Origin: Homalodisca vitripennis
Taxonomy: Eukaryota; Arthropoda; Insecta; Hemiptera; Cicadellidae
Reading direction: 5' to 3'
Assembly: GCF_021130785.1 (NCBI RefSeq)
Contig: NW_025778930.1
Coordinates: forward strand, 1-64,000
Length of the DNA: 64,000 nt
A program made the position numbers and the translations under genes. The stretch's first letter is position 1; every line of letters begins with the position of its first letter. This document shows, piece by piece, positions 36,243 to 49,343 of this stretch. The notes beneath the pieces are model-generated. The model did no database searches. It saw nothing but the letters and a program-made list of their open reading frames with translations, and was not told where the DNA came from.

Positions 36243-36324
36243 TTTCCAATAATTTGAAGATATGTATAAATACAATATAAATAAACCTTTTAACACTTTT
36301 TGTAAACTTTTATTTTTGTTACTA

Positions 36325-36361
36325 TGTACATTTCGAAATCTGTAATTTCATCTTCAGGTAC
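36325..36361 (-). ncRNA. Hammerhead-like core module, PLE-2 3' end
   Basis: Minus-strand version of the module at 37245-37280: TCTTCAG at 36351-36357 and TTTC at 36331-36334, read as CTGAAGA and GAAA on the minus strand. The hairpin loop differs and one strand of the stem carries a change (TGTAATTTC), so the 6-bp stem is slightly weakened. Confidence 0.35.
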
Positions 36362-36458
36362 TAAGGTTAAGTTATGAAAATAAATAACTAAAACCAATTT
36401 GTCATGTGTTTTTCACTACCTTGGTGGCTAAATTTGTTGCATTTAATTTTATGTGTGA

Positions 36459-37028
36459 TCAATGCAAATTGTTTAAAAGACTATCGAATAATACATTTTT
36501 TGTTAGAAAATATTTGTCATTTAATAATATATTATGATTAATTTTGGCACTTTTGTACATTTCAAAATGTTCTAAAGTAGATAATAAGCGACTTTTTTTG
36601 CTTGTGTGTAAAATTTCAAGATTGTTTTCGATGTTAGTGTATGTATGGTCGGTGTTATTTAAATGGTCTGCATATTTTGAATTTGACGATGTTTTCAATG
36701 CTTTTATGTGTTCATTAAATCTAATTTTGAAGGATCGGCCTGTTTGTCCAATATAGTGGGATTGACAATCGTTGCAATTTAATTTGTATACTCCACTTTT
36801 GTTGAATTTTGAATTTTGATTTTGGTTTGTTGAATTGCTTTTGTTTTTTATTAGAATTCCAAGGTTGTTCGAGGTTTTGAAAGCCAATTGATATCCTTGT
36901 TTATAAAATGATTTGTTAATTTTGTGACAATGTTTACCAGGATAGTCTGATTGAATGTATTTGATACCTCTTTCTTCTTTCTTCTTATTTTCTTTCTTTC
37001 TGTAGTTCTTCGTTAATATATTAATCAT
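36459..37028 (-). CDS. GIY-YIG endonuclease domain, PLE-2 (189 codons)
   Basis: The longest open frame in the window. Residues 1-26 are basic (KNYRKKENKKKEER); 79-82 GVYK is the GIY element; 84-88 CNDC is a Cys pair; 92-98 YIGQTGR is the YIG element; R103 and the 106-107 EH fit the conserved basic and helix positions; 152-158 LEHFEMY supplies the catalytic Glu candidate. The upstream reading (IAQNNGYKPSM) is PLE coding sequence that continues before the ATG, so the Met is not the native start. Copy 1 (3935-4560) is frameshifted. Probably a dead fragment, but the domain looks intact. Confidence 0.85.
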   Translation of the reverse strand: MINILTKNYRKKENKKKEERGIKYIQSDYPGKHCHKINKSFYKQGYQLAFKTSNNLGILIKNKSNSTNQNQNSKFNKSGVYKLNCNDCQSHYIGQTGRSFKIRFNEHIKALKTSSNSKYADHLNNTDHTYTNIENNLEILHTSKKSRLLSTLEHFEMYKSAKINHNILLNDKYFLTKNVLFDSLLNNLH

Positions 37029-37084
37029 GCTTGGTTTATATCCATTATTTTGGGCTATGTATTTAATAATGTTTAAATGTAATT

Positions 37085-37360
37085 AAATGACAAAGATTTT
37101 CTAACAAAAATGTATTATTCTATAGACTTTTAAACAATATGCATTGATCACACATAAAATTAAATACAACAAATTTAGCCACCAAGGTAGTGGAAAACAC
37201 ATGACAAATTGGTTTTAGTTATTTATTTTCATAACTTAACCTTAGTACCTGAAGATGAAATCACAGATTTCGAAATGTACATAGTAACAAAAATAAAAGT
37301 TTACAAAAAAGTGTTAAAAGGTTTATTTATTTTGTATTATACATATTTATAAAACACTTT
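37085..37360 (+). repeat. Inverted copy of the PLE-2 3' tail
   Basis: Reverse complement of about 36243-36535, including the hammerhead-like module at 37245-37280. With 36243-37060 it forms a palindrome of about 280-base arms around the GIY-YIG frame. Confidence 0.85.
37245..37280 (+). ncRNA. Hammerhead-like core module, PLE-2 tail
   Basis: GTAC (37245-37248), CTGAAGA (37249-37255), a perfect 6-bp stem GAAATC/GATTTC with loop ACA (37257-37271), GAAA (37272-37275), then GTAC (37277-37280), which pairs with the first GTAC. The CUGANGA and GAAA boxes and stem II fit a hammerhead. The following bases offer only a 3-bp stem and no clear UH site, so it may be a remnant or a different fold. Confidence 0.4.
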
Positions 37361-38860
37361 TCAAGGCTACATCTCTAACATTTTGAAGATCGTTCCTCTC
37401 AAATACTTATACTTGCTGGCATCCTTTGAATCAGAAACTCTTCTGGCACTCACCCTGCTTCGGAATGAAGAATTAAGTAAATTATATATAGATTCAGAAT
37501 GATCTGTAAAATAAAGTCTTTCAGTTACAGCCCTCTAAATAGTCTCTTCCTCTTTAGAAGTATATACTCTCTTAGATATTCAAACTTAAATGGGCTTCTA
37601 GCCTCTAATTGTTTCAAGCATAAGCAAGGTTGCAGCCTGTGGATGTTACGGAATTTTCAACTAATTTGGACTTTCAAGATCTCAAATTAAGGAGATACTG
37701 AATGCTCATAACTCTGGAAAATTCCTATAACTGAACCTTTCCTACTCAATGGAGATTTCTGGGATCTGAAACATGTTGGACCCCGGGAAGGTTCTAATAT
37801 TTGATGATTTACTTACAAATAATTGAAACCCTATAAAATTTATGACAAAATGATACATGAACATCTGAGATATGATGCCTTTCAGAGCACGTCCTAGGGA
37901 GTTTGAAGGCTTCAGAGAGTTAATTTTCAAAATATATTTGGTGGAGTAATAAGTTGGGACAAACCAACCATATTTATTCTTATTCGTTAAGTTTGAAGTT
38001 AATCTTAATATAAATGATCGTGACTTTACAGTAGAATCTTATATGGGGTGATATGAGATGGTTGCAAATTTAACGAGACAATAACCCAGAAATGTCTCTT
38101 TACACTGCATTGAATATTAATGCTATATTCTATTCTTCCACGTTTCGTAAAGTACATGAATATAATTTTTTTTTGTTTAGTACAGAATGTGCTGACACTA
38201 AAAACAGATTCTTATTTACTAACTGCTCTTACTACTTATATCCTTTATTTTAATAACATTACCATTTACAAAATCTTTAGTATCCCTGATCTGGAAAACG
38301 CCCTAGTTCCCACGTCCATCTAGACTTTAGATCTTCGTCGAGAATATGAAGTCACTAAAATATATTATGTTGTTAATGCAGGTATTCGACCAAGATAATA
38401 TCGTTGCTAAATAAAAGATATAAAATAACACCAACCCAACGCAAGAAAAAAGAGTTACTTCATAACTCATATATAATAATACTTAATAAAAAATAAACCA
38501 GAATAATATAATATAAACAATACAGTAAACTTAATCATTGCTCTTAATTAATTCCCCTTCACAATCTGAAAAACCTGTAAATAGTTTATAAAATATTTGT
38601 TAATTTTATATAGGATTCACAAACTGTAAACTTATGTCCTAGAGAGATTTAATGATAAAACAACTTAACGAGGATATAAATAGCCATATACAACCATCCA
38701 GTCATTTACACAATTTAAGATATATCCTCAGTATTTGATAAAAATAATGGTAGGAGCTTTGTAATAAAGGAACTTTAAAATTAAGCAATCTAAATAATCA
38801 TATTTACGCTCATTAGTGAACTTTATCTTAGTATAGTGTCAACGATATAACCTCACTCAC

Positions 38861-38985
38861 TTGAAGGAACACTTCACAGCCAAGTTCCCAACATGTGTGT
38901 GTGTCCCCTGAGGTATTCTATGATACTGTCACAACTTGAACCCGCTGTTGTCTCTAAGGTCTTACACTGTTATCCTGTATTTCCC
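38861..38985. repeat. Segment P, copy 2
   Basis: Nearly identical to 5925-6050, with an extra GT in the GTGTGTGTCCCC run. Confidence 0.8.
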
Positions 38986-41900
38986 ACTATATCCTTGTTT
39001 CTACTGTATTTACAAGAAAATTCAAACAATCTGATTGGTATATCTTATAAATAAAAATTAAATTGCTAAATTTGTAACTAAGAGTTAATCTGTCAAACGG
39101 CTGGACCATTCATTTTCAAAGTATTATTTGTTCACGAGTAAGGTTTATATGGACAGAAAAGTTAAAGGAGATTTTGCAAATATTATAAAATTCAGAAAAA
39201 TACCGATAGTACTTTTGAAAAACTTTTTAGATTTAAATGAAATTGAACCGGTTTTGACTCTCAATTATATTTAGCGAAAGAAGCAAAAAGGTTTGTTTAT
39301 ATTGAAATAAAAAAAATATTCGGTGTTCGGTCAGTAGTGAGATCTAAATTTGAAGAATAATATTACTATATACTCTTTACAGATTATTGATCCTGTGGTG
39401 AAGTTAAACCATATAAAGTATTAAAATATCATAAATGCTATGTAAATGCTGATATAATATGCACCTTGGGGAGAAAGATTATGAGTAACTAAGCCATGAC
39501 ATCACTTAGACGGAATATAAAGCTTTGCGAATAAGCACTCTAAGGTTTTTCTTTGATAAAAAAGCCGTACCCTAACGACAATCAATTCTAAATGTGCGTT
39601 TATACTTTATTTGTTATGACAACAAGGCAAACTCAACTTATGGCACTAGAGGTTTCTTAGGCCGCACATGGATTACAAGGGCAGAGGTAAACGTGTACTA
39701 AAGTAGATATTTGAAACCCATTAATTTTTTATTCTAATACCTAGGCAACAAGACAAACTGTAGAACCGTAAATAAACAAGATCTGAAGTGAGTCTAAAGA
39801 GTTGGAATTGACTTTTAGGCCTCATTTCGGTGATAAAAAGGCCGTAGGCTTAAGTTTGTCAATCATACTTATACCTACATTATACTTTCTTTACCTGAAA
39901 ACATTAAAAAGTTTAGTTATAAGACTGGAAATTAACTTGAACCAGAAATTAACTACAAGGGCCGAAAGTAGACCATTGTTGACGGAAGTAGGTTTCCGAG
40001 ATATGTATACGTATATATTTTCTTCGAGGCATAAGGGCATGCAAACTTAACTGTTGATTTTTTTCATGGATGGTTCAATAAATAATGTAATGAACAGTAA
40101 TGGAAAATGGTCTTCTTTGTCTTGACCTTGTCAGTTTTTAGAAAAAATGTAAAATTATCGTGGCGTATTAGTATCCTTCTAAATCGGACGGTTTAGTATT
40201 AAAATTTAATACCTGATTTTTATTGCAAGGTTTGTAAATTGTTTTATGTTTATGAATAATTTCGTACTTATATTAGCATGACTCGCATTTGGCTCACTGA
40301 TGGCTACGCCCCAGTCCTCTTATCTAATGTTTACCAAATTCAGAGGTAAGTGAATATAGATGAAAAGTTAAATTCCGAGATAAGGATTTTCAAGGAGTTT
40401 TAACTAGATCATTGTGTTTAATTATTTTATGGATCGAAACAAAGTTAAGACTTTATAGGCATTTTGTAGCATAACCGTTGTAGTTAAGGAAAAAAAGTGA
40501 CTGGACCTTTTTCGCAGACAAATGTTTCGTTTTTGCCATTAGATTTGTTATATAAATTCTTGTTTAGGCGCTATTAGTAGTTAACGAAATTTATAACCGA
40601 TCTAAAAATTCTAATGACGGATTTGGAGACTTCTGATTTGCCCAGTGCAAGTTTGGTAGGAAAGGATTATAGGATTATACTAGTCAGTGATTATAAATGT
40701 TTTAAATAGTTTTAAAAAGCATTATCTGCTCTCAGAACTTTCTGGCAATTTCACAGTTCAAAGTACAATGGCAAGGATTTCAATCTAAGAAATAAGTTAT
40801 ACTATGTACCATACTAAAGAGTACTAAATCTAAGTTAACAATATTTATCAGCTCCATAAACTGTTCAGGTTGTTTAGTTCACTTATAATCTGTGCAAACG
40901 GAGAGGATCCCGGGGAATATTCCGGGAGTTGAAAGAACAGAGGTATCTTTCTTCTTGAAAGTTGTGTCTGTGCTGTGACAATAAATAGACAGTAATCCTA
41001 ATAAATAGTATAGATTAATTAGGGTGTTTGATTTACGTAAGAGATAATCTGTCCGTACTGTAAAGGGTAAGGTGTTAAAAGAATAAAGGGTTCTTTTCTA
41101 GAGGGAATTTGTCTGTTATGAGAAGAAGTAACCTAAGTTTACAGGTATTTCGGAAGAACTTGTTCATCAAGGTGCTGTTTATGAGATATTGAATTTAATG
41201 GGGGAGGAGGTCAAGCCTTTACCACAGAAATTATTGCACCGTACGTTGTATTAAGAGAGAGTTTAAGTTATGAAGATGAAAGGTGTTCAAGAACATTTAC
41301 TAAAAGGAATTTGACAATAAACCACTATTTGGTGAAATGGATTAAATAACACTCTGTCAATGAGTACTATCAATGATTCACTAACGCTCAGCCAAATCAA
41401 ATAATAATACATATTCCTCATCTGAACTATATCTTTTCAAAGTAGTTCTACAAAATGCCAAGTCCACAGCTCTTTGCGTTCTTAATACATCATATGTAAA
41501 ACATATAGACCGACAATTACTACCGGATATTTAAACTGCCATTGCAATAAAACGTAGAAAAGCCAATAATTTACGTAGTAATAAAAACTCAATTCTGAAC
41601 TGGTTTGAATCCTACAAATTTTAGTAGCAGCAAACTGTCGCAACTACCAAAATTGCTGTTAGAAATATTTAGTCTTTGAGAGTGTTTTTCAGGCTTATGG
41701 AAGGAGATACAACGAATAAATTGTAACAAAACAAATCTCATTGTAGGAAAACGATACTTTTAACCGTCGTAATAGAGAAAATCTCTGGAAGTTTTCGTTA
41801 TTAGAACACTTGATTTTTCTGAATATCTTTTAGTATTTAAACACACTTGTATTGCTAAATGAATCCAATTATATTTTCATCACAGATGTATTACTGCGAT

Positions 41901-42184
41901 ATGATGATTAGATAATCCTCTTACCCTTTAAAATTATATCCCTCTTTATTAAAGGTTGTTTTCCAATGAAAAAATCAACAGATGATCGAAGGAAGATTGC
42001 CCATTACACGTATTCACGCTAAATAATCACAACCCGCCTCTTTATATTTTGTCATAAGCTTTTATAAACTCTGTCACTTTTGCTGTGTTTTAACTGTCTT
42101 CTCTGTTAATAAAGCTATATGAATGTATTCGAATTAAATGTGTTAACTCTTCTAATAATAAATTTCAGTATTAAACATTAAAAT

Positions 42185-42418
42185 ATGTCTTTTCCCAATT
42201 TTTTTTGTATCTTATCAATAGAATTCTCGTATGTGTCAGGAGGAAGTAACAAGGTTGGCATATACTATGTAGCACATACATCACGACCAGACAGATATGG
42301 TACACTGACTAGCATACAAAGCAGCCAACCGCCGTGGCATGTAGGGTTCTGTATTACTGCTACAATATTTCACCCTCAATGGATAAAAGCAATTATTTTA
42401 CGTAGAGTTATGATTTAA
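42185..42418 (+). CDS. Unrecognised small ORF, copy 2 (77 codons)
   Basis: Homologue of 10059-10283 with three extra residues (VGIY for LY region) from an in-frame 9-base difference. Open end to end. No motif. See the copy-1 entry for why coding is doubtful. Confidence 0.2.
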   Translation: MSFPNFFCILSIEFSYVSGGSNKVGIYYVAHTSRPDRYGTLTSIQSSQPPWHVGFCITATIFHPQWIKAIILRRVMI

Positions 42419-42786
42419 ATATTAAAGGACTTTACTTCAGTTCATCTTGGGGTATAATATGAATAATTGTATGCTGAACAAGTTATATTGCACATGGTAG
42501 TTTTATTACTATCTAACATCTAATGTTGTAAAAATAGCACACTGACAAATAAAATAATATATTGAGATTTAACGAGGAGACCAAACGCGGAAATTTGGTT
42601 GATAAGTTCACTTCAACCTAGATGTACAAGAATCCTCGTAAAGTATTTTTACAAACTGAGACGCAGAATGAGCACCCGTATGCCTGTAAACAAACGGAAT
42701 GTAGCACAAAGATAAGTTCCAAACTGAATCAGTTGAATGAGTTGGCTAGGCTTAAATGTGAACAGAAATCTGAGGCCACTTGTGTG

Positions 42787-43011
42787 TCATGTCATGTGCA
42801 CCGTCTCCAGTAAACATGCGGGGTATGACTGAATGCACTCAGGGAAGTACGTAGCACGCAATTTTGGAACATAAAAAGGGAGTATCGAATAGCAAATGTT
42901 CACCTGAGACTCGTTTCTGGCTTTTAAGTAGTGATGGGTTATGAGTTCTAGAGAATCCCAAAAGTCGATTTTGCACCTTAGATGGTTACAAGAAAGAAAC
43001 GAAGGGGCCAA
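42787..43011 (-). CDS. Unrecognised small ORF, copy 2 (74 codons)
   Basis: Homologue of 10676-10900, same length, three replacements. The rival plus-strand frame 42622-42813 (starts MYKNPRKVFLQTETQNEHPY) is open only in this copy. Confidence 0.18.
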   Translation of the reverse strand: MAPSFLSCNHLRCKIDFWDSLELITHHYLKARNESQVNICYSILPFYVPKLRATYFPECIQSYPACLLETVHMT

Positions 43012-44089
43012 GGGATGAAGTACTGCTATACAACGTCTTTGTAGTAACCTACTTGATCGTGTTGAATGAAGGAGAGGAAGAATAACTATACTTTTTTGTT
43101 TAAGAAAATTTACAAAACCACGCTCTTTTATCTGTCATAAGCTGGAAAGAAGAAATTCAAAACATTCATATATATCTATCGATAAACGATTATAAAATGA
43201 ATCTAGATATAACAACAATATACGGGACTGATATAGATGTGGCCCCTTTCTATGGGTAATGCTTAGTACAGACCCTGAGGGAGTGGTGCCTCGATCTGAA
43301 AGAATGCGATAGTGTTTCCGTTGTCCAGTGTTAGTTTACCAAGTGTATTGGGATTTTGTATTTAGGTAAAAATACAAGAATAATTTGATATCAATTTAAC
43401 AGTGTTCTAGAATTATTTCCAATGATCTTGATACATTAAGCATGTATACACGTTTAAATTAAACTTAAATATAATATCTATACAATATTTATGCAAATTC
43501 AAAATGTTTTCATAATCGGAAAGAAATTGGGTTGAAAATGAATTTAATACTTACATAAAGTTATGCTAAATACGCCGTTAATGAATCATTATGAAATATA
43601 CTTTAAAAACCAAAGAGTAAGATATTATTTGATAACATTAAATTATCTGAACAACTTAAAATATAAAAGTGGTTTTATTAGTTGCATCATTATATCAAGG
43701 ATTTTACTTGCTTAAACATGACACGTATATTTTAAAATAGAATGTAATTGAAACTTTAGTAGAATGTTTTTATGTTCAATTATGATATAATAAGATTTTA
43801 AAAGTTAGTAAAGAAAATGCCAATATTTTATGACGCAACCTTATTACAAAACTTAACGAGTTTTAAACTTTAATAAGCCTGCGTGAATAACTTTGGCTTA
43901 GCTGAGAATCATCAGGCCAGAGATTCAGTGTAAAAGTTTTCCCACAAAAATGCTAAATATTAACAAATCGCTGCGGCAACCAACAACATTCTCCGCACAG
44001 AGACCGATCCGCCTCACTGAATGATACAGGAAGACAGGAAAAGACAGTACACACATCCGGTTTCATATCCCGTGACTATAACAAAAAAG

Positions 44090-44094
<5 letters not shown>

Positions 44095-44130
<36 letters not shown>
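44095..44130. repeat. (AT)n microsatellite
   Basis: TA tract; the matching place in copy 1 (about 11975-11990) has only a short AT run, so the array expanded after duplication. Confidence 0.93.
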
Positions 44131-44133
<3 letters not shown>

Positions 44134-44829
44134 AAAATTAATGAGATCAATATTAGTATAAGATAAATAATTCGTCCTTTGTTTCAATGTTTAGAGATTT
44201 CTTACACAAAAATTACGAAAGCTATTTTCAAATGTAATATTATATTATGTAATTTGGTATTATCTTTAACATAAACGTAATGCATATTCTATAATATTAT
44301 AAGCTTATAAGAAGTAAACATCGATGTAAAATTTCACACACAGTTTACAATTAAAATTTTTGGAAATAAAACAATTCCAGTTATCCCTTGTATACGAGTA
44401 TGTCACTATGTAAACATTCATATGCATTAAGATTATTTTACTATATCAAAGTTTATTTGCTTGACAATTTACAATTCACATTTGAATTAAATCAGTACTA
44501 TACTGCTAAGAACATATGTTTATTCAAATAATTTAACTTGAAATTTTCCACTTGTTCTCATATAAAACACAAATTAAATTATAACTTTCTCTCTTTGGTC
44601 AAATCTGTAGACTGTATAAATGTTTAATTGAAATGCTTTTAAAAGTTTTTTTTATAATTTTACAAAATTATATAAAAAATAATAAATTAGTAAAATTCTA
44701 CTACTTGTAAAATCTGTTTTAAGACTGTCGATATTAGAAATATTTGGTATTATCTTTAACATAAACGTAATACATATTCTATAATATCAAATAAACCTTT
44801 ATTATGCATTATAGACAGCCGATAAATCT

Positions 44830-44892
44830 TGATCAGCATATAGGTCCAATCAATCTTGATCAGCATGTAGGTCCAATCAATCTTGATCAATA
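44830..44892. repeat. 27-base tandem duplication
   Basis: CTTGATCAGCAT(A/G)TAGGTCC plus CAATCAAT occurs twice in tandem here but once at 12625-12655 in copy 1. Confidence 0.85.
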
Positions 44893-45473
44893 TAGAACAT
44901 CAAATAATGACAGGTTTTGTTTGATTCATGACCAAAATCAAATTATACAGTATTAAAATACCAAAACAACATATTATGATATTGTATTTATTACAATTAT
45001 AATTAATAAACACGTTACAATGTTCTTCTTAGAATATCCTACATTTAAATAGCGTTGTGCTCAAAGAGTATTTATGATATTAGTATTTTATTAACTATCT
45101 TCATTTCTGAAGTAGTTAACATTTTAATACTCAATTAGAACAAGTTCCAATGAATTATTTTTATTTTATAAGTATGAAATTTAAAGCAATTATTGAAACG
45201 TAACTCAATTCGTAGAAATACAGCATGGACATAATCTGGAATAGCAGGACTTTTCGTAAGTTCTTTGAATAAATTATAAACTTCTTTTTATTTTATTTAC
45301 AGCACTAAATTCATATGAGTTTACATAACACAAATTATTAGATTAGATTAAATTAGGTTCATTATTAAATTCAGTAATAAAATATAGTCTTATATTATAG
45401 ACTTATTATATAATTACATTTGCATATTTCTGATATGATCCTTATACTTTGGTATAGACTTTTAAAAACTAAA

Positions 45474-45640
45474 ATATTCCAGGAGAGAAAGGAAAAAGAA
45501 GTTGCAATTCTTTACAGCTTCCTGCAAACTAATTAGTAAAAGCTGGAAGGCAATTAGACTTTATAAAATGGAAGTTTGCGAGAAATTAAGTCTCTCTTGT
45601 ACTTCTTTATTCTGTGACGAGCATTTAATTTCAGCCACAT
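45474..45640. repeat. Segment Q, copy 3
   Basis: Very close to 13241-13405 (same block copy). Confidence 0.8.
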
Positions 45641-46520
45641 TTTGATTTCAACTATATAATGAACAAACTTAATAAAGCATATTTGCTCCTATTGTTTAGG
45701 GTATCAAACAATAGCATACGTAAAAACCCAACATAAATATGGATAAAAATTGATGAAGCTAATTTATACAGTTTACCAGGATACACTATAATTTGAAATC
45801 ACCATAATAATTATGCTGCAGGAGGGATCGACGTCTATGTCGATGAAAATATTAAAGCTAATGGGGTGGACCGTATGATGGTATCAGCAGAATACATGGT
45901 TGTAGATATTAAATTAAGTAGCTATCAATTCACAATAACAACCTTATATATACTTTAGGCATTTACAATTAAAAGGTTTCACGAAGAATGGGAGGAACAA
46001 CTAATTGTATTAAATAGGAATACAATTTATTTAGGTTACATAAACATATAGGGCCTACATTTTGAAGAAATACACTAAAAGAAATTTTTTTTTTAAATAG
46101 TGATACATTTTCGAAGCTCTTTAGTGATCTAAGTCTGCCTACATGAGTAAATAATTTTTTTAAATCGTATAAAAATAACTTTTTTCTTATATTTAAATAT
46201 GTCCATTGTTTTACTTACGAATTATAATATTCTGGAATGTCTGGACATGTTTTGCTGTTTTTAAGTATAGTTTTGGAAATAACAAAACAAATTTATTTGA
46301 TGAAACACCTATTGATGTATAAACAACAATACATTATCACGAAGTTAAATATCTATAGGAAAGATTGGATTGGAGGAATATTTTTTCATGCCGAAACGTA
46401 AAAACGTATATGAAATGCTGTAGAAAATTCTAAATAGTGCTTTTTTAATGCTATGAGTTTAGTACTGAGAATATCACTAATATAATAAACCTAAAAATGC
46501 CATATTAAAAACTTTTTGAA

Positions 46521-46528
<8 letters not shown>

Positions 46529-46597
<69 letters not shown>
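46529..46597. repeat. (AT)n microsatellite at left inversion border
   Basis: AT tract of about 68 bases between the direct block and the inverted piece. Confidence 0.95.
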
Positions 46598-46599
<2 letters not shown>

Positions 46600-47990
46600 C
46601 AATATCAGTATTATGTGAAGATTTTTCATGAGACAGGGACATAATAAGATTTTCATGAGACAGGAATACTGATATAAACTGATATTTAAATATCCTCAGT
46701 TGATTTTTATTGTGCGTTGAAGGTAAGTTTCATCGACATCCGGTTTTACTGAGAGATAAGAAGAGACAGAACGTGAGGTCGACGTTACGTCACGTAAGGC
46801 AAGGGTCACGAGTTGTCCCGAGTTTGCGGTAATGTTGAACAAACTAATTTTCACGAGCATGGGAAGGTTTGGCTGGAAGTTTGTCAGTAACACGGTTAGC
46901 TAAACTTAGGTGCTCGTGGTGGCCTGTGATGATATTGTGTTAGCAATCGGCGACTCTTCAACGTACTGTGTGTCCTTTTATACTAGTTTGAAAAAAGACG
47001 AAATTTATTTTCGTGTAGGAAAGAAGATTTTTTTTCTGACATTTACCTTGGTACAGTGATACAAACAATCAGTAACACTACGTTTAGAGATCTGCTATAT
47101 ACAATTAAAAGTGAATTGTGCAGAGCTGTCTCAAAGTGAAAATTTAGGGTATTGTAAATCTGTTAATAGTTTTCCTCATAATTATTTAAACTCATTACTA
47201 TCCTTTTTTAGAATATGTGTGATTTATACTATGTTTCTGTTTTTATAACCGATTTTCCGATAAATCTTTTATAAATTTAAATGCTTTTTACTTTTTCTGA
47301 TCAATTCAGGAATTTCAATATATACTTTATGCCCAATTGAAACAAAAGACTTTAATATGCTCTTTAGGATTTTAGGCTTTTTTATAAGGTTATGAGGTTT
47401 AATGCGTGTGATATATCTATGGCGTAATTTCTTTGTTTCGTTACTACCACTTCTTATGAAAATAATGTGTAGTACTTAATAAATGTTAAGGTTCCTTACT
47501 GGCACATACAATAGATAAGATTTCTCTCTTTTACTTTTTAATGTAAAATTCTGATTAAATGGTCTTGTATAAACTATAATTTTAATATAATTTTCTTGAA
47601 AATCTCTCCCCCACAACTAAAACCGAACTACAATTTTGAGTTGATTAGCACATAGTAATGACTTCGAAGCACATTCATATCGCAAATTTGTCTTAATAAC
47701 GTTCTGATGCGTTCTGAAACAATAACGATTTTATAATACTTCAACATCCCTTTCCATGAAGATTTGTCATCAACTGTCACCCGAAAATATGTCAAACTAA
47801 TTAATATATTTATAACTTCACAGTGGCAATTTGAATACAAAAAAAACGAAATAAAATTTAAATTTCTTAATTGATAAACTATTATAATCGAAATTCTATT
47901 GTCTCAATATGTTATGTAGTGGATTTCCCATATCACTCTGCAACTGTCGTGTATCTTCGTTGGCAAATACAAAAGCTACATCGTCGGTAA
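46598..47990 (-). repeat. Inverted segment of copy 2
   Basis: Reverse complement of 14713-16098 while both flanks are direct. It is bordered by AT arrays at 46529-46597 and 48001-48055. It contains the 65-codon frame at 46696-46893 (-) and a diverged PLE-type tail near 47015-47105. Confidence 0.92.
46696..46893 (-). CDS. Unrecognised small ORF, copy 2 (65 codons)
   Basis: Identical in translation to 15804-16001 apart from one Thr/Ser change. No motif; coding status unknown. Confidence 0.2.
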   Translation of the reverse strand: MLLTNFQPNLPMLVKISLFNITANSGQLVTLALRDVTSTSRSVSSYLSVKPDVDETYLQRTIKIN

Positions 47991-47998
47991 ACCTGCTA

Positions 47999-48000
<2 letters not shown>

Positions 48001-48055
<55 letters not shown>
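48001..48055. repeat. (AT)n microsatellite at right inversion border
   Basis: AT tract of about 54 bases; the collinear block resumes at 48055 (TAACAACTATAATG, matching 22105). Confidence 0.95.
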
Positions 48056-48057
<2 letters not shown>

Positions 48058-48905
48058 CAACTATAATGTAATATTCACTCTCTGTAAACACATTTATTTC
48101 TCTTTTTGATATTATGTAATGTTGAATTGTTATTTAAAAGTGTCTCTTTTATTTCTCATTTAGTTGACACATAAATATTTGCCATTCTATTTGATACAGA
48201 GGATCTCATGATACAATAGTTTAAAATACAATTTAAACTGGATTTCATAGTATATATTACATTTAGAAATATCATATACTGTGTGATTCGTGGTGTCTCA
48301 ATTATTGTTGACGTAAGATATGGGCTAACTTAGAGCCCTGTCGAAACTTATCAATTTTGCCCATTTTAAAAAACACGACGCTTAATTAATGAACTTCGAT
48401 AAACTAACACTGAAGTCCAGTCAGAGAGGTCATAGAGTAAATCACACTATGGTGTCTCTCGAGAACAATAACATCCTCAATCCTTATAAAATATTAATTT
48501 TGACGTTAAATAAACTCATTTTGAATTTCAATTATCTCATTGTTTTACACTAGAAATAAATATATTTCCTAACGCTTTCGTTCTATTGTTTTCTATACAG
48601 TTTATAACGTAATATTAAACCAGATGGAATTTTTTATGATTCATTACCTCTGTTGGAGTAAAGATGAATTAGGAGTATTGAAGCCTCATTCAGAGCCAAT
48701 CTTGCAAATAATCCTTTAAAGTATAAATATTTAATATAAGTAGGGGTCTTGTGTATTTTTACGACGTAACTTTCTATTTTCATTAATATCTTAATCTATT
48801 CTTTGTTTGAAGATTATTTTTGACGATGGAAGGATTGTGAAGGGAACAGGATTTTTCCGGACATTTGCCATCGTTCAGTGAAACAAGAAAATCAGTAACA
48901 CTACG

Positions 48906-48938
48906 TTTCGAGATCTGCAATCTGATCTCTTCTTCAGA
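48906..48938 (-). ncRNA. Hammerhead-like core module, left arm
   Basis: Minus strand: CTGAAGA (48937-48931), perfect 6-bp stem GAGATC/GATCTC with an 8-base loop, then GAAAC (48909-48905). No UH site recognised. Confidence 0.38.
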
Positions 48939-49343
48939 GATCTGATAAAACGGATCAGATATTTGTAATAAACCAATGCGGAGTCACAATATGGTTTTAA
49001 GATGTTCATCTCGCATGAACCAATAATAACAAAAGGGCCCATTCCTGTCCCCTTCCCTTTTATTTCCGCCATCTTGTTTTAGCCAGCCGTGATGATTACC
49101 ATTGGCTGGTCCCTCCGGTCAGTCGTAGGTGGTTGGTAGACGAGTGAAGACGTATTGTGACCTGTATTCCGTAGTTAAGTTTTAATGATTAGTGTTTTGT
49201 GTAGTTTTTTATTAAGTGCGTGTCAATAGAGTTAGCAAAGTTGACAAACAACATGTAGGTTGTGATTCCTGACTTAGGCGTGCCACAACGCTTTGGTAAG
49301 ATTTGTTTATTTTAACCTAGTTTGTAATAGGTTAGTTATTTAC

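Larger units (their letters stand above)
36243..37060 (-). mobile_element. PLE-2 3' fragment with tail (copy 2)
   Basis: Minus-strand PLE fragment, from the 5' break at about 37060 to the 3' end at about 36243. It contains the GIY-YIG frame (36459-37028) and a tail of about 200 bases with the CTGAAGA-hairpin-GAAA module (36325-36361). The first 280 bases or so of its 3' end reappear inverted at 37085-37360, so the fragment is bounded by inverted copies of its own tail. No RT domain is left. Confidence 0.8.
34663..46520 (+). repeat. Long duplicated block, copy 2 (first part)
   Basis: Direct-orientation copy of 3150-14276. Copy-2-only pieces: 35455-36440 (spacer plus PLE-2 tail) and 37060-37565 (inverted PLE-2 tail plus about 200 bases). 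It lacks the 813-bp insertion of copy 1. Non-coding apart from PLE-2 and the small frames listed. Confidence 0.93.

Noticed and set aside
47909..48109. 66-codon frame with an Ile-Tyr repeat
   Set aside because: Runs through the AT array at 48001-48055.
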